A stretch of 64,000 nucleotides of DNA, taken from the NCBI RefSeq assembly GCF_963576615.1, contig NC_088714.1:47463772-47527771 (forward strand). The letters run 5' to 3'. The notes under the pieces are model-generated. The model was not told the origin of the DNA. It saw only the letters and a program-made list of their open reading frames with translations, and did no database searches. Shown here piece by piece: positions 10,525 to 22,300 of this stretch. Position numbers and translations under genes: made by a program. Source of the stretch: Watersipora subatra. Lineage: Eukaryota; Bryozoa; Gymnolaemata; Cheilostomatida; Watersiporidae. Every line of letters starts with the position of its first letter. Positions within the stretch are counted from its first letter, which is position 1.

Positions 10525-11396
10525 TCCGAGCATTTGGCGATGGCTCTCCAAATGGGAATAGATTATCTACCAAAACAACTATTGAAAAACAATAATTGCT
10601 GATCATCAAAATAATCTCGATCTTTATATAATAAAATCATAAAACTAATACACTCTCTACTGTAGTAAGTGTACAAGCCAAATATACCAGTCCTCCTTGT
10701 GTTCCACGAGTTCAGAATATGTGTGTTCAAGTGATGCATTAAATGTGTAACACAAGAATTGTAGATAATGCTTGACACATTAGCATAGCCTTGGTGTTGT
10801 TGGCATTAAATGAATATCCAACTCACTATGATATCGCAGGTAATTATTCCACCTCAACTCAAGGGGTGCAGACGCCACAAATTCGTTTACATCAGGATGC
10901 ATACGCAGGCATTCATGCTCCCCTCGGTCAAGGAGACAATGTGCAAACTCAGCATAATGGCAGCACAAACATTCAGGAAGAGATGGCATGTCTTGACAAC
11001 GCTCGTAGGCACATCTGTAGCCGGTGGTATTAGCTCCTAAAGAAATGAACAGATATGACTATGCAACCATAGCTAATACATCAGGTCGATGTTATCCAAC
11101 AGTATATCAGTGCAGCACTAGATTTAAATATTAAAATTGTTAATGTTGTCATTCGAGAAAAATCTGTAATTATCTTTTCGCAATATTGAAGCGATAATTA
11201 TCATCATTAAAATCATATATAATAATATTCGTTCTATCACTCTCAAGCTAAAACTATTACTACTAGCTAGCTTGGCACATAAGAGCTGGCTAGTGGCGGT
11301 GCTTACTTGCTGGGAGGTTTGATTCTGTTGAGGATCTTCTTCAGATAGAGCGTCAGGCTCGAAACGCCAGGGTCTTAACTCTTCAGAATTTGACAT
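10476..11396 (-). pseudogene. P2X7 intracellular (ballast)-domain protein carried by Kolobok
   Basis: Exon 1, 11396-11307, reads MSNSEELRPWRFEPDALSEE and ends at GTAAGC. Exon 2, 11036-10827, has Cys-rich CAYERC...ECLCC and then HECLRMHPDVNEF. Exon 3 starts at 10566 and has NARKRLCAYRNLVFW before the frame leaves the domain at 10476. Exons 2 and 3 join in phase; exons 1 and 2 are off by one, so a small exon or an indel is missing. The cysteine spacing, CAYR and the later PLPACLVSKIRALFP match the C-terminal cytosolic domain of vertebrate P2X7 (ILPSCCRWRIRKEFP), which occurs alone in many invertebrate proteins. The last part is found inverted at 10371-10475. There is no channel domain. Function in the element is unknown. 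Confidence 0.75.
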
Positions 11397-11786
11397 TTTT
11401 TATGATAGCAACTCAGACATGAATAGTCGAACGGAATGGCCAAGCCGAAACTGTAAAGTAGCGAGCATCTATATTTGATACGGGGTCTTAGATAAAACCC
11501 GAAGTGATTATCATAAACTATTGCTACGATAAGTTTGATATTGAGCTTTTTATTGGCCTTTCAATTCACGCGAGAACATCACGTGACAAGACAATGACCA
11601 TACAGCGCGGATACGTCATCGAAGTCAAGAGATTCCAATCTACGGCGGCCTTTTGTTTTTGAGCTTTTAAGAGCTTTTAATCACATTTCCACATATTTGG
11701 CACCTACCACACAACAGAGTAAAACATGGCGAATCTTTTGATACCAAATAACTGTAATGTAAATTTTGTTGCAAGTCAACCTTTAA

Positions 11787-12448
11787 AGAAAGACTCTGTG
11801 CTGCAAAATTCTTAGAAGTAAGATGGTTGTTCGCACAAGCTGATTGGCACCTTTGGTATTTAGAAGTTGTTGTCTCATTATGTCTCTGGTAAACACCTAA
11901 TGCTGATAACAGAGCTGATTTATTGTTGATCTAAAACTTTTTGAAGGAAATTGCAACTAAACACAAACATTTATGACATTTATGACATTAATACCGGTGA
12001 GTTGTGTATTTTAAACATAAACAGTGCTATACAAGAAATATCAATACAGCGTGAATAGAAAACAAATGTATAGCAAGTATACTACCAATTATATTGAAGG
12101 CAAAATTGTGTAATTGGATATACACGTAATAATGAGTTCCTTGAATAGATTTGATATAGTTTTTTCCATATGCAACCAAACTGAATAAACTTGTGATGTC
12201 GTATGTTAATTGTGCTATGCATAACATCATTCAAAAATTCATATGCTTTGGACCACAACTGTTGAATTTGTTTCAAATCTCTCAGTATTGTTAGGCTGCA
12301 TGGTTTACCAAAATAACTGTAGCTCAAAGCCACATATGCAGTTGACTTCTTTACTTACAAGGAATCACTTGTTTGGGTATGTCAATAGCATAGCAAAATT
12401 GAACGCTGTCATAATCCCATAACATTATTCAGACCAATGTATGATGTG
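11787..12448. other. Downstream flank of the TRIM gene, no gene recognised
   Basis: Lies between the Kolobok element and the TRIM stop codon at 12449. It probably includes the TRIM 3' UTR. I found no other coding exon. Confidence 0.4.
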
Positions 12449-15400
12449 TTAATAGTGGTTAACCTTAAACAGACACACAGATTTGCCTCCCCATGTAGGA
12501 ACTGCCAGTTCTTTTCTTCCTCTAATACTTATTTGTCCACAGAAGTCTGGTAGATTATTATTACTAATCTCTTTCATCATATCACCTACCAACAAATATT
12601 ATGTATATTAGACTGTGTAATAAAGATAAGATATCGAGTTAGTTGTTAAACCTAATAGAGTTACTTTAACATCATTTTATACAGACTGAAGATCTATAGA
12701 TAAACAAACCTTCAGGAGAGATGATGTAGATAGTCTTTATTCTAGAGCTGACATAAATGAATCCATCAATGTCAGAGGTGACAGTACAGGCCTCATCCAG
12801 TCCTTCACAAGTCCAGATGGTGGTAAGTTGATCATCTTCAATTCTACATCTAATAAGATTATTTGAAGACACACTCAGTGTCAGCAGGTCTCCATCTGGT
12901 AAGAAGTGCAGATCGAATGGTCGTATACTAGGAGTTAAAATCATTGTTAATTTAGTAGTAAAATTGTAGAGTACTAGCTTTCCCTCATCAGGGTTAATAG
13001 CAACTATGTAGTCTTTACCAACAGCAGCTTCTGATGCCGCTTTGCCCAGATAGTTGAAGGAAAACAACTTCTCTCTCTTGCTAACTTCAGACAGGCACTG
13101 ATAAACAGTCCTCTCATTTCCATTATCATGCAAAATGTAAACGATGTTATTGTATACCCGAACAGATGTTACTAGTAAGTTTATTACTCTTGCTGTCAGC
13201 TTGATCTCTTCTGAAGCACCTTTATTCAGACATTTCACTCCATCACCGCATCCCAAAAAAAGTTTGTCATTTCCAGCATATGCAGCTGAGTAACATCCAC
13301 TGTTAGTAGAGTGTTCAGATATAAAAGTCAGTGATGTGGGGGTAGCAACTAACTTTGGCTGCTGTAGAAGTTGATTACCTATAAAAGTTAATCATAGTAG
13401 CAATGTAGCAATAATTCTTTGACATTTAATTTCATTTTTCAAACCTGTAGTTCAAACCTACAGCACACTTTATTTTTGCAAATGTCCAGTAAATTGAATG
13501 CACGGTAATACAGTGAGATTGAATAATCACACTTGGAGGCTAGAAAACATAATATAAAAGTATGATTGATCAGACTTCAGATACTTTATTCTAGCTTACG
13601 AACTTTATTTTATGAAATTTCATTTATTATCAATTGGCTGACACGTAACAGTCATACAACTTTAATACGATCATTTCCTTTTTCACGTGTGCACACGCTC
13701 GGGCGCACACACACAAGCGTGCACGCGTGCACACATATGTATGTGTGTGTAACAAATAACCACCATCTTGAACTATAGTTACTCCATTTAGTAACAGATT
13801 CAAATGACACTCTTGTGGTTATATTACTTGTACCTCCATATTTCCAGTGTTCTTGTATGTAATAAAAAGTTGAATTTCTGGGTTGCATCATATATAACAA
13901 TCTATACTTGTGTTGTAAATTTTCTGAAAACTATGGGACTTTTCATTACATTCTTCAATATATGCTGAGAAAATAAAATTCAATGCGCATTGTTTGTTTT
14001 ACTATTAAAAACATACTAAACCTAAGAACTGTTTTGCGGTTTACAACTTTTTGTATTTTTGTTCTTGTTTTTTATAAATTTTTGCTTGTGGTCTGCCTTT
14101 ACTATTAGCCATCACTACTTTTCTTTGACTTTTCTCTTTTTTCCACTTCTCTTCATATCTTTTATCTTTTTAGAACTCGTAAAATATAGTCACTACAAAG
14201 ATATTCAACTCTTCTCCAAAATTAAATTATTTTTATCTTTAATTTATTTGGTTATATTATAAACGCATGACGTTAGTACATCAATAAAATAACTTGGAAC
14301 TTACTTCACATACTTTTATTTATTTCAACATTCCTATTTATTTTTGTCATGAACTAAAAATAAAACGAAGATTTAGGTACAGACTCTCTCATAAAAGACT
14401 GTGCACAACCTTACAACTTTGGTGTAATCAATAGCAAATTGCAAAATGTAACCAAATCACATTGCTGACTGTCTATCTATAAGCACAAAAATTGAAGGAA
14501 TTTGTCAAGTTTTTACGATATGAATCATTCTTGAAACATCTAATCCATTCAAATTATATGAAAATGTATTTAAGAATGTTTAAAGGTTGACTTGAAACAA
14601 AATTCACATTACAGTTATTTGGTATCACAAGATTCACCATGTCTTACTCTGCTGTGTTGTAGGTGCAAAATATGTGGAAATGTGATTACAAGCTTTTAAA
14701 AGCTCAAAAACGAAAAGTTGGTCAGCCATTATGAAGAATCACGAAAATGGTCATAGATTGGAAGACGTAGTTGAACACGATGTGCTTCTGTTTACATTTT
14801 CATGCAGCCTCATTGGTCGAAATATTTTCACAAATAAATTCTGCTATTTCAAAGCCTAGCCTAAAAATCAGCTTAATCTTTTAACCTTAGCTCATGGGGG
14901 TACATATCATCCTCTGATAAACATGAGGACCGTGTCAGTCACTCGTGGTGGTCGAAAAAAGCTGCAGAAATCGTTTGCGTCATTTGGCAGAGAATATGGG
15001 TCACCTGATCAGATTATGTTAGTTTCAGTTTAAATTAATTGCAACTAACAAAAACAGTAAAGTAGCGAGCATCTATATTTGAAAAGGGCTTTCCTTTTAA
15101 GCCTGAAGTGTTTGTCATAAACTAGCGCTACGAGGCGCTTTATATTGCGCCTTTAATTGGCCTTCCATTTCACATGATAGCATCATGGGTCTAAACAATA
15201 ATCACGTCGAGTTGAATACGACATCAAAATGAGGGATTCAAACTTATGGCAGTTTTCGTAATGGCTTTGATTAACTGCTTGTTTTTGAGCTTTTAAGAGC
15301 TTTTAATCACATTCCCACATATTTTGCACCTGCAACATAGCAGAGTAAGGCATGGTGAACCTTTTGATACCAAACAACCATAACGTAATTTTTGTTTAAA

Positions 15401-16249
15401 ATCAACCTTTAAAGAGTATTCATGACACATGATGAAGACTCTTGTGTAAAACATTAGATGTAGAATAATGATCAGGATATTTCAAACCAAATTTTTTTTG
15501 CTTGTTTGAGCTCCAATTTAGTGGTAAAATTCAGTTTTACTTCTTATATAATTTGTTAAATTTTTCCTGAAACTAGAGCTGGGTTGCTAGAAATTAATAT
15601 TGTAATAAATCAGGTCTATATTCCCTGCCAAAACGTAACTAACTTTACTCACTGCTGTGTATGAGAGCTGGAGTCCTGGTAAGTGGGCAATCAACCTTTA
15701 CATCTGTGTTATTCACCAGCTCATCTGTCATCTGCTGCCTCTGCTCCACTTTCTCAGTCACATGACTCTCTCTCAACCACTTCCTTACTTCTGAACATGA
15801 CTCCTCCAGTCTCTCTTTCTTAGCCATTAACTCTGTGTTGTATAACTCTACTTGATCTGTCAGCCCTCTCTGGTACTCATAAATCTGCTCCTTTAGTTTC
15901 TCACTTTCCTCTCTGATCATTTCAATCTGTCAAACAATCACATTCAAGGTGGTTTTTATGATTTTAATCGAACTGCTAATAATAGAGAAAACAATCAGTA
16001 CATCAAACTACCTGTTCATCACGTATTCTTTCTATCATCTGTATTCTCTTAGCACACTCAACTTCCTCCTCATCTAGAACATTCCATATCTGTTTGTCTA
16101 ATATACATAACTCTGTTAACTTCTCACTTGCTTGTTCAAGTAAGTTGTCAAATTCAGCGTTTATTTTTTTCTTTAACGTGTTCAATGAAGTGAATGTGTG
16201 GCCACACGGAGACTCTGTAAGAAGCAAACATGAAATATATAATTAGTAG

Positions 16250-16309
<60 letters not shown>

Positions 16310-19300
16310 TATACCAAACTCCTATACGACATGCTGTCTTTTAATAAACACTTTATTTTGATGTAATTATAATTTATATATATATATATATATATAAATT
16401 ATAATTACATCAAAATAAAGTGTTTATTAAAAGACAGCATTTCGTATAGGAGTTTGGTAAGTACAGTTTGACATAAAAATTGCATCAAGTTATGAGTAGA
16501 TTCACATATTTGTAATGAGCTCAAGGAAAAATATAATATGGCAAATCTCTTGAATAGTAGCATAAAGCTTAGCTTGCAGGTACCCAACTTCCTCAAAATG
16601 ACAAAAATTTTGCTAACGCAGCTATGATTAACTCTTTCGCTACAGCAAGGCGATGTATCGGCTTTCGCGGTAATATAAGTACTGACCGTAACCTGATGTA
16701 TTGGCTTATCAATAGGGGTTCACTTTTCTTTTCATTAGGAAGCTCACACATTAGCTAGACTAAGGCTGGAAAAAACCACGTTTTTATGAAAAGCTGAAAA
16801 AACCAGGTTTTGTCGGTTTAAACCGGTTTTTATGGTTTAAACTGGTTTTTATAATTTAATCTAGGTTTTTGCAATTTTAAGCCTAATTAACTTGCTATAG
16901 CTGCATGATTGTGTATTAAACATACATTTGTGAAATCATCTGCTAATGATGGTACTGTGAGAGTTTTTATGGGAAAAAAGAGGGAAAACATATGGAAAAT
17001 TCGGAATGAGTCTTTAATCAAACATGGTCAATAAAATACAGAGCAGAAAGCTTATCACATAAAGAGAATATTTTACATACAGCTCTATGTATAAGTAGGA
17101 ATTTTAATCCAAGTGACTAGTCATGTGGTAGTGTAGAGCAAAGCATAATACAGATGTATTGCTAATGTTTGGAGCAGTGGCAAATGACTTAACTTCTATC
17201 ACCTGAATCCTAGCATCACTGTTTAATTTGGTGTTTTCAGCTTGACATTTTGCTACGTGAGCTTTAAGCCTATCTGCATGACCTCGCGTTACGACAGCAC
17301 ACCTATTACATTTTGCCTTGAAACCTTTGTCTTTTGCAGTTCGAGTGAAAAACTGCCAAACGGGATCCTGTTTGTGAGAATTGTTGGAAATTTGAGGCAC
17401 AGCTTTAACTTTTCAAAACACAACAAACTTGATAAACTGAATTCTAACAATCCAACTACTTTGGCTTGTGCCCAATAAATGAAATAGTAGTTTGCAAACT
17501 TGAAGCTTTAGCCCACAAGGACTTTATTGTTTTAATTTCTAATTATAAGTAATCTTTTCTCACTGGCCAGACTTGAGAAAGTAATTCATTCATTATTAGA
17601 GACGATGATTGGATTAGCATATTTCACATGGTTTTTATATTTCATCAGTAAAAAGATCATCCTATCACTTGATAAAACCAATTGAATATGAAAGTCACTA
17701 TTTCATTGTTGTGCTAGGATTTCATGTAGTTTCAATTTTAGCTCTGCTATCACTTTCAGGTTCCGCGCCTTGATTAGCCTTGCTATTGCGCACAGGGACC
17801 TCATCATCACCTTCCCTGTAGTGACATTTTTTTTTCTATTTCTCTTGTCCTATTATACTGTGAGAAACACTCTTCATATTATTTTTATGGTTATATTATA
17901 GATGAAAATAAACAAACAAACTTTACTACTGTGTCCTAAATAAACTTCCACAGCTGATAATCACATATAATTGCATTTCCATTGCACATGAACCACTAGG
18001 AGCTTAAAATATTATGTTTTTCACAAAAATTAATGAAAAACCCAAAAAACTCATAAAAACTGGTTTTTCCGGCTGGTTTAAACCAAGCCAACCCCAAGCT
18101 AGACCAATCAAATTTTGTCTGTAATGAAACAACCTTGTTGCCAATCACGTACAATCAATAGAAAATTCTTTGGCTCAGCAATTCCTTTTCTAATTATTTT
18201 TCAAAATGGGAAAACCAGATCATTATCATCATGGCAATAAGAAACAAACCGCATTCAATGAACGCAAACAAAGCGTCAGAAACTTGACGAGAGTGGAATT
18301 CACTAAGCAATTTTATACTTATTTTGTAGAAAGGTTTGTTCTGAATAAGATGCATCTTACAGTAAAACAATATGTTTTAATTCTTGAGATATTGCTTAAA
18401 TAATAACGGTATATCGGATTTTCAAAAATCTGTTTGAATTAATATGGGCAGAATAATCATTCGGTCAGAATTTAATGCAGTAGCAAAAGAGTTAACTCAT
18501 ATATTCCATAATTAAAGTGACCAATAACTATGATCCTTCAGCCACGACCTTTTTGTTATGGCTGCTACTACTATACAGTTGGTGAGTGGATTGGTCTCAC
18601 CTGTTTACACTGCGGATATTGTTCCTTACAAAAAAATCAAATACTCTGGGTTGTGCAAAATGCTACTAAAATAAATATAAAAAAAAGAAAAAAAGAAAGA
18701 AGCCATATACATTTATGTATTGAGAGCGCAACTGACAGGGGGAGTTTCTGGTGACAGTTATGTCCTATCATTCATTCTTGCCCTCTGCTCACTTTTCTGG
18801 CAAGCCCTAGACATGGCTAAAGCTAATAAAATATCTACGACCTACAATATGCGTGCAAAAACAATGTCATGGCAGCTCAGATGCCGCCCGTTCACAAATC
18901 AGTAAGAAATAGACCACTGGTTCAAAATAGACTAAATTGACTTAAAAAGATAACAAGAGCTCCAAGTATTGCTACATTAGCAGCAAGCTTCAGAAGTGGG
19001 GCTATTTGGGCAAGATGCAACAACTATGGATAGAAATGGCGCAATAAAGCAACTTTGCATGCTAAACAACGTGCTGGATAAAGAGGCAAAATAGTGAGAA
19101 AATATATAGTATCAGAACTTGAGGTAATGAAGTCAGACAATGAACGATCAAAGTGACTTGTTACTTCTAACCACACACACAACACACAAACACCCCCCCC
19201 CCCCTACACACAACCTCACACACTTACACGCACACTCCACACACGGCCCACCCCCTATACACGCACACACACAAACACGCCCACTACCAAACACGAACTC

Positions 19301-22300
19301 TCTCGTACTCTCCTAAAAAAAGAACAACTCTGAAGAGAAGATAAATTTCCTACAATTCATAATTTACCAGGAAGCGCTGTATGATTCCGTGCAACAGCTT
19401 GACCGTCGTATGAAGCCAGGTGTAAAACTAATTAACTTTATTTGAGCTTGAGAACTTCACCATCATCAGTTAACCAAGTTTATAGAAAATAACAACTCGG
19501 ATCACACAGACTTACTTTACGACTATAATGTTGGCTGATTACGTTTGGAAAAATTATGTCAATGTATGTGGGAACTCAGGAGATGATTTTATTTCAGAGT
19601 AGCTTGCGAAAACAGACAAATTTTCTGAGCTGAATGAAACAGTTTGGTTTTGTGATTTAACTTTTACTGCAGACATACTGACAACGGAACAGAAATAGCC
19701 GAATGTGAAGCTACAAGGGGCTAACCAGTTTGTGCGCAAATTGCAGGCAAACATCAGAGCCTTCGAAACCAAACTGATTTTATTTTCAAAGCGAATATCA
19801 GACAAGTCATTTACTCATTTTCCAACACTGGGTGCAGTAAAAGAAGTGCGAACAAGAGAGTGAACAAACTATTCATCAAAAATGCATTCCTAGTTCATAG
19901 ATGAACTGCAACGGTCAATTCTAGATCCTCCCAAATCCAGTACCTGAAAGCTCCACAAAAAAAACCATCTTAAACACAGAAGCTACTAATAACACCATTG
20001 CAGATTGACTAAGGATCGGCTCATAGAAAACCACCAATGCATTGGGGACCATCAAGAACTCATCATAGGAGTAATGTACATCAAGTGCGGAGTGCAGTGT
20101 GCGTGTGTGTATGTTTATTTTATCAACAAGCAAACAAAAAATATACACAGATTAAAGATATAATAATAAAGAGCAGAAAACATATAGTCAGGTGTGTAAA
20201 ATAAATACAACCCGAAGAGATGATGGGGCCCATTGCGAAATGGCAATGCCAGCAGCAAAAAGCAAGATAACGACGATCACCCAACAGAGTGAAGATAGAG
20301 CCTCAGCTCGACCTTAAATTTTTCTAGAGATTTTATTTGTCTGAAAACTGTCGGCAGTGTTTTCCACAGTGCAAGTGTAGCAAAATTATAGGATCTTTGA
20401 CCAGCAGACGTTAGATGTTTAGGAACAGGAAGTGATAGTAATTGATTACGAGTGTGGTAATGTGACAGTGATACAGAGTTACTAGAGTGAAACAATTTAT
20501 GAGCTTGAATGAGTAGTTTCCTAGTCCTTCAGTTTATGAAGGAGTAGGCAAAAATACGGGCTCAACATGACCCAAGCCTTCTGGTTAAAGAAATTGACAT
20601 CTCAGCTCATTGGAAGGGCAAAGTATGTAGAGTGCCTGATAGAAGGTAGCCATCCAGAATGGCTGACAAAAAGATATACTGGGTTCCTGGTACAAAACCC
20701 AAATCGCAGGCCAATTTCTAAGAACTACTGGTCAATAACATGCTTGCCCACCAACTGGAAACTACTCTCCGAAATAATTGCACTCAAGCTGCAGGAACTC
20801 ATGAGACAGCATATTTACAGTGCTCAAATAAAAATTGGACGCTAAACCTGAGGAGCCAAACACTAGTTGCTGACGGTTTGGAAGGTCTTTCAAGACTGCA
20901 TATCAATCTCGCTATCTACAAGTTAGATTGACTACAAGAAAACCTTACTCAATGCTCTAAAGTTGGATCATTGAGTGATGAAGGTTGTACAATGTCAACC
21001 CTTCGTGGTGTTAATCAAGATGTCAATGAACCACTAGAAAACCAAACTGGGGACTAATGGAATTTTATTGAACTCAAAGTTAACCACAGTACGCTTTAAT
21101 AGATGCCTACCTTCGCAGCTCTCTTCACTTCTGTCACATCTTAGACAAGCTGTACAACTACAATTATCACAGACTTCTAACACTTCCCCGCCATGTTGCT
21201 CACATAACGCCTTCTTATATATCCCAGGATGCAACTGGTATGTAGATATTGGTATGGTCTGATGTTTTTCACCAGCCAATAAGCTGTGAGCCTGTAACCA
21301 AGGTCATTTACCGTCTTCCAAATATAGATAAACTAAAATGTATGAAGTCAGAGTGACTGCTGTGCCACACAAGAATAGCAATAATCAACTATGTGTACAA
21401 AATTGTAAACCTTCAATATTTTTTTTTAAGATTAAGCTTTGAGGTGCAGTTTTACCGATACTGTATTTAAAATAAATGTTCAGACATAGCTTGAAACGCT
21501 GTCTTCCCCTTAGATCTGGTAAACTACTTTTGTCTACTATGGCTAATACTGCCTGTAGTATACCCGGTGTATAAGCTGAGGTCCAAGGTTTAGTTTAAAA
21601 ATTCTGGTTCTGACATGTACCTACCATATAACTTAGCCTCCTTCTCTGGCTCAAACCGTTTGATCGTTAATAATCAAATCGGGATCAGAGGTGGGGCAAT
21701 GCGTAGCTGAAGAAATGACATTCAAAAACACTATCAGTGAAAACATCTAAGTTTTTTGTGCTGTCGGAAATATGTACAACAACAAAAGAATTAGAGGCGA
21801 CATTTCTAGTGATGATCACAAGGCATAAAAAACTATACATAATAATCGTATTGGCCCACCTCGCCAATAGAACAAAACTGCCACCTTTGATAATATGTAT
21901 GTTGCTAACAGAAAAGCCATCCTACAAGACAGATTTTTGTCAGAAATTGTGATTCACGTAAAAGAAAAAGGATGGATAAACGATAGTGGATGTGTCAAAT
22001 GTGTCAGATTACCAGTGTGGGCTTGTAGGCAGATACTCCAACAAAAGTATTAAATCAAAAAAACACATTATTCCTGAACAGAATCCTAGCGATGACAATT
22101 TGAATGGTGAAGAATGGAACTTTGTGTTTGATACATCACATGTTGAGTAGGATTACTAGTATTTTACTATTTTATCAAATAAATCCTTATATATCATATC
22201 ATGTGATTTGGATATGCGATGGCTTTTAAAGTTGAATTTTACTAGAATGCGTGTCATGAAAAACATGACCACTGTATAAGTCGAGGAAAGAGTTTTAAAA

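Larger units (their letters stand above)
7727..11782 (+). mobile_element. Kolobok transposon, long coding copy with P2X7-domain cargo
   Basis: A 4056-bp element with TTAA on both sides (7723-7726, 11783-11786) and long inverted repeats starting AGGTTGACTTGCAAC. The TIRs are about 130-145 bp (roughly 7727-7865 and 11645-11782). The same TIRs bound the short copies at 14584, 48667 and 62168. Inside are a multi-exon plus-strand transposase (8356-10318) whose conserved blocks match Kolobok transposases, and a convergent minus-strand gene (11396-10476) encoding a P2X7 intracellular-type domain. TTAA duplication and a THAP-type N-terminus are family traits of Kolobok. The copy is damaged: exon phases fail at two junctions and the transposase stops short where an inverted duplication has replaced its 3' end. 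Confidence 0.85.
16632..18491. mobile_element. TTAA element with CTCTTTYGCTAC ends, host of a nested hAT
   Basis: Inverted ends CTCTTTCGCTAC / GTAGCAAAAGAG are flanked by TTAA on both sides (16628-16631, 18492-18495), as for piggyBac-type elements. Without the nested hAT (16761-18096) it is about 0.5 kb and carries no recognisable transposase. It lies in TRIM intron 3. Confidence 0.65.

Noticed and set aside
10259-10561. 100-aa plus-strand ORF across the inverted repeat
   Set aside because: It is out of frame with both the transposase and the P2X7-type domain; the domain is read in a different plus frame.
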